DNA of 40,160 nt from Desulfovibrio sp. OttesenSCG-928-A18 (GCA_030267245.1 JAJDJN010000003.1:1-40160), one strand, 5' to 3'. Counted from the stretch's first letter, positions 27,106 to 35,526 are shown. Made by a program: numbers and translations. Notes: a model not told the origin generated them from the letters alone.

Positions 27106-27684
27106 ATGTTGCGCGGGTATATCGCACAAAGTCGCGCAATGCTGCGGGACACTCTGTTGGAGCTTTTGCCGAACGAGGGGAGCTATCCAACCCGCATACC
27201 AGGGTTCGCGCTCCACAGATTCGATCATGCCGCTCCCCCCAGGCCCATGACCTATACTCCCATGCTGGTAGTGGTTGTGCAGGGCAAAAAATGGGTAAAA
27301 ATCGGGACGGAGGAGTTCATTTACGGGGACCACACCTGTTTCGTGGCCGGGGTCAATGCGCCGGTGTTTTGCTGCGTGCAAGAAGCCTCCCCGGAGAAAC
27401 CGTACCTCGCTCTGACAATAGATCTGGACAGCTTTTTATTTTCCAAATTTCTGATGCTGGAACGATCCTGTCCGGTGTTTGGCCCGAAGTCTGGCCCGGT
27501 GTTTGGCCCGGAGTCCGGCAGACGCTTCCTGTCGGGCGCTCAAGTTAAAGAGATCAGCGACGAATTACTGGATGCCTGCTTGCGGTTGTTACGACTCCAG
27601 GCCAAGCCCGCACAGATTCCTTTTCTTGCTCCGCTGTTCCGCCAGGAGATACATTACCGGCTGCTGCTTGGCGGGGCAGTCTAA
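27106..27684 (+). CDS. AraC_N (cupin-like) sensor domain protein lacking the HTH domain
   Basis: Aligns by eye to residues ~8-190 of the AraC paralogue at 27879; stops at QEIHYRLLLGGAV before any HTH. Confidence 0.8.
   Translation: MLRGYIAQSRAMLRDTLLELLPNEGSYPTRIPGFALHRFDHAAPPRPMTYTPMLVVVVQGKKWVKIGTEEFIYGDHTCFVAGVNAPVFCCVQEASPEKPYLALTIDLDSFLFSKFLMLERSCPVFGPKSGPVFGPESGRRFLSGAQVKEISDELLDACLRLLRLQAKPAQIPFLAPLFRQEIHYRLLLGGAV
27472..27519 (+). repeat. 24-bp tandem repeat, 2 copies, encoding PVFGPKSG-PVFGPESG
   Basis: Direct reading within the HTH-less AraC_N gene; absent from the paralogue. Confidence 0.85.
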
Positions 27685-27708
27685 TCCTGTGTATGGCAAG
27701 TAAAACAA

Positions 27709-27735
27709 GGCATCAAAAAATGTGTTTTTGATGCC
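27709..27735 (+). terminator. 11-bp hairpin GGCATCAAAAA-N5-TTTTTGATGCC
   Basis: Perfect stem after the 27684 stop. Confidence 0.8.
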
Positions 27736-27799
27736 TGATATGGCTATGTGCCAGGCAATACTGCCAAGTTTTTAAATTTTGTATTCCTGCCTTATCCTC
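27732..27799. promoter_or_regulatory. Cluster of TGCCTG-like half sites upstream of the AraC gene (TGCCTGAT 27732, inverted CAGGCA 27752-27757, TTCCTGCCTTATCCTC 27784-27799)
   Basis: Similarity to the 25885-25972 inverted repeat. Confidence 0.5.
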
Positions 27800-27878
27800 C
27801 ACCAGGTAGAGATTTATCGCTTCTTATGGTAGCGTGACTGCTCCGTAGCCTGAGATGGTTGTAAGCCGGGAGTTACCT

Positions 27879-28817
27879 ATGGCAGAAAATTATCGCGTCG
27901 ATTTTGAGAAAAGCCGTGCGGCGCTCAAGGAAGTTTTGCTCCAGCGTCTGCCGGAAACCGGCGATTACCCCACATCCGTCAATGGCCTTGTGCTACACCG
28001 GTATGATAGCGGAGACGCGCCGAAGCCGCGTTTCTACGACCCGGTGATTATTGTGGTTGTGCAGGGGAAAAAGCGGGTTCGCATCGGTGCGGAAGATATT
28101 CCTTACGGCGAGCACAGCTGTTTTGTCGCCGGGGTAAACATGCCGGTGTCAAGCTGCGTTCTGGAGGCGAGTGAAGATGTGCCGTACCTTTCCATGTCGT
28201 TGAATCTGGATAAAGGTATCATCGCCAACCTGGCGGCGAAAGTTCCGCCTTCCACGGAATACGGCGCTCATCTTTCAACCGGTGCGACCGTGCAGGAAGT
28301 TGGCCCGGAATTGCTCGACGCCTTTTTACGTTTATTGGAATTGGCAGACAAATCTGAGCAAGCGCCAATATTGAGCGATCTGGTGTATCAGGAAATTCAT
28401 TACAGGCTGCTGACAAGCCCGTTCGGCAACCAGTTGCGGACGCTCAACACGCTTGGCTCACAGGGCAACCAAATTGCTCAGGCGATCACCTGGTTGCAGG
28501 AAAATTACGACAAACCCCTGCATGTGGAAGAGCTCGCCGCCCGCCTGAATATGGCCCCATCGACATTCCACAAGCATTTCAAAGAAATTACAACCATAAG
28601 CCCGCTTCAGTTCCAGAAACGACTTCGGCTGACAGAAGCGCAACGCCTGATGCTGTCTGCCGATTATGACGTCACGCAGGCAGCCTTTGCCGTTGGGTAT
28701 GAAAGCTCAACGCAGTTCAACCGTGAATACAAACGGCTGTTCGGCGAATCGCCACGCAAGGATGTCATGAAAATGAAAGGCATCACGGGCGACCAACAAA
28801 GCGTGGCGATGGCATAA
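27879..28817 (+). CDS. AraC family transcriptional regulator (AraC_N + HTH_18, YqhC-like architecture)
   Basis: VQGKKRVRIGAEDIPYGEHSCFVAGVNMPV sensor; LAARLNMAPSTFHKHFKEITTISPLQFQKRLRLTEAQRL HTH. Confidence 0.95.
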   Translation: MAENYRVDFEKSRAALKEVLLQRLPETGDYPTSVNGLVLHRYDSGDAPKPRFYDPVIIVVVQGKKRVRIGAEDIPYGEHSCFVAGVNMPVSSCVLEASEDVPYLSMSLNLDKGIIANLAAKVPPSTEYGAHLSTGATVQEVGPELLDAFLRLLELADKSEQAPILSDLVYQEIHYRLLTSPFGNQLRTLNTLGSQGNQIAQAITWLQENYDKPLHVEELAARLNMAPSTFHKHFKEITTISPLQFQKRLRLTEAQRLMLSADYDVTQAAFAVGYESSTQFNREYKRLFGESPRKDVMKMKGITGDQQSVAMA

Positions 28818-28822
28818 AATGA

Positions 28823-28844
28823 GGCGCGGCCATGTGACCGCGCC
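28823..28844 (+). terminator. 7-bp GC hairpin GGCGCGG-N8-CCGCGCC followed by T-rich tract
   Basis: Direct reading, between convergent AraC and topoisomerase genes. Confidence 0.85.
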
Positions 28845-28857
28845 TTCTCTATTTTTA

Positions 28858-30654
28858 TCATTTTTTCCCAGTACACTCCGGCCAGCCGGTGCAGCCCCAA
28901 AAATCATAGCCGCCCTTGCCGTCCTTGCCGGGCTTTTTCACCCGGCGCACCATAGGCTTTCCGCACTTTTCGCAGATTTTCCCCGTGGCCTTGGCAAAGG
29001 CCTGGAGTTCCTGCTCCAACCGGGCATGGGCTTCACTGATCACGGTGCAGTAATCTGCCTTGCCTGCGGCGATGTCATCCAGCGCCTGTTCCATCGTCCG
29101 GGTGAATTCGTATTCCACAAAACTGAAATTGCCGCGCAGCCCATCCACCACCATGACACCCAGCGGCGTGGGAACCAGAAAGCGCTTTTCCGTTTTGACG
29201 TAGCCCCGGTTCATGATGGTATCCAAGATGGCCGCGTAGGTGGACGGACGGCCAATGCCGCGTTTTTCCAGTTCGCGGATAAGACTGGCTTCTGTGAACC
29301 GAGCGGCGGGTTTCGTCTTTTTCGTCAGCACCGTGCCGGACAGGGCTGTGGGGCTGGTGCCCGGCTTCATGGCCGGAGCCGGGTTTTCCGGCTCCACAGA
29401 GTTGCCGGAATCTTCAATCGCCGCATCTTCCGCTGTCAGAACTTTCCAGCCCTGCGAAAGCAGCGTCCGGCCCTTGGCTTCAAAAAGCGCCTGTTTGCCG
29501 TCCATGTTGGCGGCGAGCTGTAGCACCCGCACCGCGTACACGGCATCTTCCAATTGGCTGGCCAGGGAGCGCAGCCGGATCAGCCGGTACAGGGCTTTTT
29601 CATCGGCGGTTTCCCCGGCGTCCTCTACCTCTATATGGGTGGGCCGAATGGCTTCATGCGCTTCCTGTGCCCCTTCCTTCGACTTCCAGGAGCGCGGGGT
29701 TTCCACCAGCGGCCAGTTCTGACCTTCACAAAAGGCGCGGATCGCATCCACTGCCTCTTGCGAGAGATTGGGGGAATCCGTACGCATATAGGTGATATGC
29801 CCGCTCTCATAGAGTTTTTGCGCCAGTTGCATGGTCTGTTTGGGCGTGAATTTCAGAGCGTTGGAGGCTGCCTGTTGCAAGCTGGATGTGGTGAAGGGAG
29901 CCGGAGGCGCGGAGCGGCTTTCCGTTTCCTTGCAATCAATGACTTCCAGGGAGCGGAGCGCCGCCGCCTTTTCGGCCAGGGTTTTATCAAGCAAGTATTC
30001 CTGGCCGTCTTCAAGCCAGGGCTTAACCTGCCAGGCGGCTTTCCAACCGTCCGTGATGTTGTCCACATTTTCAAAGGTCAGTTCCGCACCGTAGTGGGTT
30101 GTGCTGCGAAAATCCTGTATTTCCCGTTCGCGCTCCACAACCAAACGCACAGCCGGGCTCTGCACCCGGCCAGCGGAGAGTTTTTCACCGGCAACATTGG
30201 AGAGCGGCCCACTGACCATATAGCCGCAGAAGCGATCCAGCACCCTCCGACCTTCCTGCGCGGCAACCAGGGCCATGTCGATGGAACGCGGCGCATCGAG
30301 CGCAGCCTTGATGGCTTTTTCAGTAATTTCCGCATAGGTAACGCGCTTGGCGTCCTTGAGCTTCAGGGCATCTTGCAGGTGCCAGGCGATTGCCTCACCC
30401 TCACGATCCGGGTCTGTAGCGAGGTAGACGGCTTCGGCATTTTTGACGAGCCCGGCCAGGCGGGAGAGCACATCTTTTCCCCTATCCGTGGGAATGTATT
30501 GCGGTTTGAAATCCGGCGCGGCCACGCCCATTTCCTTGACGGGCAAATCGCGCACATGGCCGACCGAGGCGGCAATCTTCCAGTCGGAGCCCAGGAACTC
30601 CTGCACTTTTTTCACTTTGCCGGGGGATTCGAGAATAAGCAGTTTCGCGCACAT
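28858..30654 (-). CDS. topA-like: Type IA DNA topoisomerase
   Basis: LLILESPGKVKKVQEFLG, YLATDPDREGEAIAWHL, ITYMRTDSPNLS, EKRGIGRPSTYA, C4 zinc-finger CEKCGKPM...CTGWPEC. Confidence 0.97.
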   Translation of the reverse strand: MCAKLLILESPGKVKKVQEFLGSDWKIAASVGHVRDLPVKEMGVAAPDFKPQYIPTDRGKDVLSRLAGLVKNAEAVYLATDPDREGEAIAWHLQDALKLKDAKRVTYAEITEKAIKAALDAPRSIDMALVAAQEGRRVLDRFCGYMVSGPLSNVAGEKLSAGRVQSPAVRLVVEREREIQDFRSTTHYGAELTFENVDNITDGWKAAWQVKPWLEDGQEYLLDKTLAEKAAALRSLEVIDCKETESRSAPPAPFTTSSLQQAASNALKFTPKQTMQLAQKLYESGHITYMRTDSPNLSQEAVDAIRAFCEGQNWPLVETPRSWKSKEGAQEAHEAIRPTHIEVEDAGETADEKALYRLIRLRSLASQLEDAVYAVRVLQLAANMDGKQALFEAKGRTLLSQGWKVLTAEDAAIEDSGNSVEPENPAPAMKPGTSPTALSGTVLTKKTKPAARFTEASLIRELEKRGIGRPSTYAAILDTIMNRGYVKTEKRFLVPTPLGVMVVDGLRGNFSFVEYEFTRTMEQALDDIAAGKADYCTVISEAHARLEQELQAFAKATGKICEKCGKPMVRRVKKPGKDGKGGYDFWGCTGWPECTGKK

Positions 30655-30670
30655 GACTTTTCCTTAAAAA

Positions 30671-30713
30671 GGCCGTCATGCGGCGCTGGGTTGGGGCGCG
30701 AGGCCCGCAGAAG
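30671..30713. repeat. ~43-bp direct repeat copy 1 (GGCCGTCATGCGGCGCTGGGTTGGGGCGCGAGGCCCGCAGAAG)
   Basis: Near-identical copy at 31190-31232. Confidence 0.85.
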
Positions 30714-30732
30714 GAACCGGAAGAGGAAAATT

Positions 30733-31170
30733 TTATCCGAATACAACAATGGCGCTGGGGAACGGCGCGGCATGTTCCGCACCTTCAAAGCGAACCCTCC
30801 CGCGCAGGAAATGAATATCACCATAGGGAATGACAAGGTCATGCCACCATGTGGTATCAGTCCGGGCCGGAAGAAGGCATACTACGCGCTCCGCATGGCC
30901 TTTATGCACTTCCCCCACTGCCTTGGCGATCCAGCGGCCTATTTCCCGGCCATACGGTGGGTTCATCCAGCAGGTGCCATCCCATTTTTGCCAAAGGCCA
31001 TTGATGGCGGGCGTGAAGAAGGAGCTGCACTTGGAGTTTTCCGATGTGGCACAAACATCCAGAGTAAAGGGGCCATGTGAAATATCCCAGGCGCGGAACA
31101 GTTCCCAAGGCGTTGCCCAATCCATTTTTTTGCTGGAGAAATGCACATTACCAAACGACTTTTCCGACAT
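30733..31170 (-). CDS. Phage/plasmid DNA N-6-adenine methyltransferase (Dam-like)
   Basis: DWATPWELFRAWD...FTLDVCAT...GTCWMNPPYGREIGRWIAKA. Confidence 0.9.
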   Translation of the reverse strand: MSEKSFGNVHFSSKKMDWATPWELFRAWDISHGPFTLDVCATSENSKCSSFFTPAINGLWQKWDGTCWMNPPYGREIGRWIAKAVGEVHKGHAERVVCLLPARTDTTWWHDLVIPYGDIHFLRGRVRFEGAEHAAPFPSAIVVFG

Positions 31171-31189
31171 GACGATTCCTTATTGTGGA

Positions 31190-31232
31190 GGCCGTCATGC
31201 GGCGCTGGGCTGGGGCACGAGGCCCGCAGAGG
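31190..31232. repeat. ~43-bp direct repeat copy 2
   Basis: Matches 30671-30713 with a few substitutions. Confidence 0.85.
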
Positions 31233-31246
31233 TGTTGAGGGGACAG

Positions 31247-31666
31247 TCAGTCGAAGATAACAATGGCACTGGGGAGAGGCGTCACATACTCTATCCCTTC
31301 AAGCATCACCAAGCCACGCAGGAAGTGTATTTCCCCATAAGGAATTACGAGATCATGCCACCATGCCGTATCAATTCGTGCAGGGAGAAGGCTTACAACA
31401 CGATCTGCACGCCCATCGTGCAACTCGCCCATCGCTTTGGCGATCCAGGGGCCAATGCTGGCATCATACATTGGATTCAGCCAGCAAGTGCCAAACCACG
31501 GCTCTGCAAGGCTTTCAGCCCAGGTAATGTAGTTTTCGCACTTGGCACTCTCCGGTGTGGCACATACATCCATATCGAAATTTCCATGTGTCATATCCCA
31601 AGCGCGGAACACTTCCCACGGAGTAGTCCAAGCTACGGATTCGCTTGACAGTCTTACATCTTTCAT
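31247..31666 (-). CDS. Dam-like methyltransferase paralogue with altered catalytic motif NPMY
   Basis: WTTPWEVFRAWD...GTCWLNPMYDASIGPWIAKA; paralogue of 30733-31170. Confidence 0.85.
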   Translation of the reverse strand: MKDVRLSSESVAWTTPWEVFRAWDMTHGNFDMDVCATPESAKCENYITWAESLAEPWFGTCWLNPMYDASIGPWIAKAMGELHDGRADRVVSLLPARIDTAWWHDLVIPYGEIHFLRGLVMLEGIEYVTPLPSAIVIFD

Positions 31667-33417
31667 AAGGATAGCTCCCTTGTTTTGCCCTGCTGACGGG
31701 CTTTTTCTTGTTGTATATCTTGCCGTAGAACCAGGCCGACCTGATTCTGTACTTCTTTCAGGCCGCGTAGCTCTTTATCCACTGTCATCACCGGAACAAG
31801 GAGAGTGCCGTCCACATCCTCACGCACTCCAAAAGCCGGAACGCCCTTGGCCTGTAAGTAGGGATTATCGTCAGCTGCCCAATCATGGGCGATCCATTCC
31901 GTATGGGCCTCACGCGCCGTTTTTTGCTGCTGTTCCAGAACCAACCGCTGCCGTTCTTCTCGTTTTCTGGCGATCTCAGCGCGTTGGGCTTCTATCTGCT
32001 CTTTTGTCAGAGTATGGCCTGTGGCAACCCAAGTTGTTTTTTCGCCAGCACTAAAATTCTGCATCCAACCAGCAGGACGCTCATCGAGAAAGCCGCAGTA
32101 TGCGCCGTCAAGTTCTCCGCCATTTCTGCCAATGAGCGGTACTCGATGTATTTGCCCATCCATGATCGGTGATTTGCCGCGCAGATCCAGCCCGGCCTGT
32201 TCCAGGGCTTGCGCGAATTCTTCCTGCGGCGGCAAGGTGCGCACCGGTTCCGGCGTTTTGGTCTTTTCCGGCAGCCAGGCGGAGAGCTGGTTCAAGTCCG
32301 TGCCTTCCGGCGCGTACCAGAGCTTGTTTTCCTTGTCCCACTTCGCTCCCAGCTTTTTGGCCTGTTCCTTCTCTTTATACGGAACGGCCAGGAAGGTTTT
32401 TTCCTTGGCCGGGTCTGCCGGAACTCCCATAGCGGCAATATCCTCCTTACGCTCCAGCACCTTTTCCGGCTCCGGCGCTTTCACGGTCTGTTCCTGGCCA
32501 AGCTCTTTTTGTTTTTCCATACCCAAAACGTATTCCTTGATCTGTTCCGCATCCCGGCAGGCACGGACGATTTCATAGGGATCTTCCTCCAGCACCTTGA
32601 CCCAGGACTGCACATAAGCCGCATGTTGTTCCGGATTGTGCGATATGCCGATGTCCTGGCCGAGCATCCAGGACGCGATCTCCGCCCGGAGCTCTTCCCG
32701 TGCATACTTCTCCGAGCCAAAAGGGCCGAACTCCCGTTCCATGCGGCTGCCATGCCCTGTCCAGTGCCCCAACTCGTGCAGGGCCGTGCCGTAATACAAG
32801 CCGGGCTCTTCAAAGTTTTCACGCGGCGGCAGATGGATGGAATCCGTCATGGGCCGGTAAAAAGCCCGGTTACTCTGGTCGTGCTTGATGGTCGCGCCGG
32901 AGGCGGAGAGGATGTTTTCCGCCTTTTCTATGGGTTCCCACTCAAAAGATTGGCCCGTAAGCTCCAGCGGCGGCATGCCGTCAATCTGCTCCGCGTTGAA
33001 AACATGGGCCAGACGCATGAGCGGTTTATCCAGTTCCACTGTTTCCTTTTGCGGCTTGCCGTCTTCTCCGAGAACGGGCTTTCCGTCTTCACCCAGGCGA
33101 TCCTGATCTTTGGTGAACTGGAAATAGACCACAGGCGTGGCCTTGCTGCCGGGCAGGATGCGCAAGCCGTTGTCGTTGGCCTGGCGCAGGGTCATCCAGC
33201 GCGGATCGTCGTATCCGGAAAGCGCCAGATGCACCCGGTTCATGCCCCGGTACACCGTGCCGGAAGCCGGGTTGTGCGGCGCGGAAACAGCGTCACCCGG
33301 ATGCCAGGGCCGCTGCCAGGGAGCGGTGCCCGCCTTCAGGTGGCCAATGATCTTTTCCGCGAACTCTTCATGGAAGGGGCGGCGTTTGGCTTTTTCGGGC
33401 TTTTTATCGTCCTTCAT
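31663..33417 (-). CDS. ArdC-like antirestriction/zincin metallopeptidase with C-terminal primase-derived segment
   Basis: APWQRPW...PHNPASGTVYRGMNRVHL (ArdC N), TALHELGHWTGH zincin motif, AKKLGAKWDKENKLWYAPEG, then DDNPYLQAKGVPAFGVR. Confidence 0.88.
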   Translation of the reverse strand: MKDDKKPEKAKRRPFHEEFAEKIIGHLKAGTAPWQRPWHPGDAVSAPHNPASGTVYRGMNRVHLALSGYDDPRWMTLRQANDNGLRILPGSKATPVVYFQFTKDQDRLGEDGKPVLGEDGKPQKETVELDKPLMRLAHVFNAEQIDGMPPLELTGQSFEWEPIEKAENILSASGATIKHDQSNRAFYRPMTDSIHLPPRENFEEPGLYYGTALHELGHWTGHGSRMEREFGPFGSEKYAREELRAEIASWMLGQDIGISHNPEQHAAYVQSWVKVLEEDPYEIVRACRDAEQIKEYVLGMEKQKELGQEQTVKAPEPEKVLERKEDIAAMGVPADPAKEKTFLAVPYKEKEQAKKLGAKWDKENKLWYAPEGTDLNQLSAWLPEKTKTPEPVRTLPPQEEFAQALEQAGLDLRGKSPIMDGQIHRVPLIGRNGGELDGAYCGFLDERPAGWMQNFSAGEKTTWVATGHTLTKEQIEAQRAEIARKREERQRLVLEQQQKTAREAHTEWIAHDWAADDNPYLQAKGVPAFGVREDVDGTLLVPVMTVDKELRGLKEVQNQVGLVLRQDIQQEKARQQGKTRELSL

Positions 33418-33616
33418 AGACCGCCTCCCCCTGGCCGTTGATGGTGAGCAGCGCGTCTTCAATCAAGTCGGCCAGTATAATGGAGTCTTCGCTGAACGCG
33501 CCCATGTAGTCGGCCACGTCCGGATCGAGCGGAACGTACAGCGCCGGATCAGCGGCAATCTGTTCCGCTGCCGACCGTGCGGCGGCGGCAAGGTATTCTT
33601 TGTGTTTCATGATCAT
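33404..33616 (-). CDS. Small conserved-looking conjugation-region protein
   Basis: 70-aa ORF between traF-like and ardC-like genes, overlapping the ArdC start by 14 bp. Confidence 0.6.
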   Translation of the reverse strand: MIMKHKEYLAAAARSAAEQIAADPALYVPLDPDVADYMGAFSEDSIILADLIEDALLTINGQGEAVYEGR

Positions 33617-34122
33617 TCTCCTTTGGGGTTGAACAAAAAAAGAGGCTCGACCCGCTGGAGGCTATCCAAGGGAACGAGCCCGAAATACCGGCTGTCGAAA
33701 CTGCCTTCATGATCGGCCAGCACCAGCGCCATGCCGGAGGGAATGACGCCGGACGCGAGGACGGAAGGCATGGGTCGCCCCTGACTGTCCATGGAGCGGA
33801 CGGCCAAGGAATCAGCCTCTATGTAGTCGCCGGGCAGACCTGCCAGGCGTTTGAGTAGCGGACGCAAGCCATTGGGGCAGGAACCGGCCTGAAGATAGCC
33901 ACGTTCTTTCGCCAAATCGGCAAACTCGCCTTGTAGGCAGAAGCTGACGAAATCTCCCTTGGTCACATCCTGACCAGGGGCGATCCTGTAGACTCCCTTG
34001 GGCAAGGACGGTGTGGGATTGAAACGCAGACCGGAGCCATGCGCCAGAATACCGGCCAGCAGCAGCCACAGAACGGCAAAGAGCCAGCATCGCACCCGGC
34101 TATTCCATAAAATAGCGTTCAC
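33613..34122 (-). CDS. traF-like: TraF-like conjugative transfer signal peptidase (S26)
   Basis: NPTPSLPKGVYRI, LKRLAGLPGDYIEADSLAVRSMDSQGRPMP, YFGLVPLDSLQRVEPL. Confidence 0.92.
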   Translation of the reverse strand: MNAILWNSRVRCWLFAVLWLLLAGILAHGSGLRFNPTPSLPKGVYRIAPGQDVTKGDFVSFCLQGEFADLAKERGYLQAGSCPNGLRPLLKRLAGLPGDYIEADSLAVRSMDSQGRPMPSVLASGVIPSGMALVLADHEGSFDSRYFGLVPLDSLQRVEPLFLFNPKGE

Positions 34123-35056
34123 TGGAGTTCTCCTGTGTGGGCGCAGGCGCGGCGTCCGCAGTTTTTGGGGCGGCGGAAGAGGACGGCCTGGCCGAGTACC
34201 AGGACGCCGGGCGCGGCTGATACAGTGAATCGCTGATGCCGCTGGGATAAACGGCGTTCAGGCCGGGCACCGGAATTTTGGCGCGGGCCGAGAAGACGGG
34301 ATCGAAGAAATAGAGAATCTGCCGACCGTAGATGGGCGATTGCCCGGCTGTGAAAACCAGCATGTCGCCCGGCTTGAGCACGCGCCCCTGGCTGTCCTTT
34401 TCCGGGCCGGGCAACCTCATGCACTCGTCAGGCGTGAGCAGGGGCCGGGCCGTTTCCGTCACGTTGACCGAGGCGTTTTTCATGTGCCCGGTACGTGAAC
34501 CGGAAAGGGACACTTTTTCTTCCACGACAGTGGTTTTCCCCGTCATGTCGGAAAGCGTCTTGGCCGTTTCAATTGTGTTCGGCGCGTAGGCAATCCGCAC
34601 ATGGCAGTTGGCCATGAGCGCGTTATCCTTGCCGTACACCGCATTAAGCTGAGTAATGTCCTGAACGATAATGTAAACTTTGCCGCCGTAGCCCGCGATG
34701 TAGGCCAAGGCTTTTTCCATAATCGGGAGCTTGCCCAAGCTGGTGAACTCGTCCAGCAGCAGTAAAAGCCTGTGCTTGTAACCCGCCTTGCTGGAACCGT
34801 CCGCAAACTCCATTTTGGAGCAGATCCGGCGCACGATCATATCCACCATGAGCCGGAGCAAAGGCCGCATACGGTCAATGTCAGCCGGGGAAATCACCAG
34901 ATAGAGATTCACCGGCTTTTCGTGGTTCATCAGGTCATGGATGCGGAAATCACAATGCGCGGTATTCAGCGCCACCACCGGATCGCGGTATAGCGCCAGA
35001 TTGGTCAAGGCTGTGGAAACGACCCCGGAGGCCTCATTTTCCGCCTTGTTCGTCAA
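34100..35056 (-). pseudogene. traG-like: TraG/VirD4 coupling protein, N-terminally truncated (Walker A missing)
   Basis: LLLLLDEFTSLGKLPIMEKALAYIAGYGGKVYIIVQD (Walker B region) retained; frame begins internally at LTNKAENEASGVVSTA with only a TTG as possible start. Confidence 0.85.
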
Positions 35057-35141
35057 GCTTTTATATCTAGCTGAAAAATATTAGAAAAATAAAAGCAGAG
35101 AGGTTTTGTACCAGCAATCATACCAGCAGCTTTTGAGGGCG

Positions 35142-35354
35142 CTATGAGACTTGCCGGGACAACTTTGGTCTTTCTATGGTAGGCTTTTGCGCAGTTTGCT
35201 TTTTCTGAAGGCGCGAATATGCACTTCCTGCCCTGTCCGCCGGGGTAAAGAAACTTCTCTGCGGCTTTCGACCACTCAACGCATCAAGAAGAGCGCCAAC
35301 ATTTCTGCGGGCGCTCTGTTGAATATTATTTGCAGAGACGTTCAGCCGCCACAA
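35142..35354 (-). CDS. Hypothetical small protein
   Basis: 70-aa ORF overlapping the 3' end of 35326-35526 in another frame; no recognised family. Confidence 0.3.
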   Translation of the reverse strand: MWRLNVSANNIQQSARRNVGALLDALSGRKPQRSFFTPADRAGSAYSRLQKKQTAQKPTIERPKLSRQVS

Positions 35355-35526
35355 GGACGGCGACCACCTTTTCCAATGACAGCGCGGCGGCGGAGAGAAG
35401 TTTCAATTCTGGCGTCACATCCCCTTTGTTTGCATGTATTCTGCTTTCGCAAAGCTCAAAAGCCAGTGCAACTGTTCTTATCGCCTGTTCTTCAAACTCC
35501 GCCGAACAAACAGTGGTTTGTTTTCT
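35326..35526 (-). CDS. Hypothetical small helical protein
   Basis: MRKQTTVCSAEFEEQAIRTVALAFELCESRIHANKGD...; internal start preferred to 35589. Confidence 0.4.
   Translation of the reverse strand, partial: RKQTTVCSAEFEEQAIRTVALAFELCESRIHANKGDVTPELKLLSAAALSLEKVVAVLVAAERLCK

Noticed and set aside
27472-27519. Possible CRISPR or VNTR array
   Set aside because: Only two directly abutting 24-bp in-frame copies without spacers; a coding repeat rather than CRISPR.
6070-28817. Composite transposon explanation for the island
   Set aside because: No transposase ORF, IS ends or flanking direct repeats could be recognised at either edge; only the 6.1-kb junction is clearly visible.
29554-31080. 508-aa + strand ORF
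   Set aside because: Antisense to the clearly supported type IA topoisomerase and Dam-like genes; no recognisable motifs, low-complexity high-GC shadow ORF.
32209-33441. 410-aa + strand ORF
   Set aside because: Antisense shadow of the ArdC-like gene, which has strong motifs.
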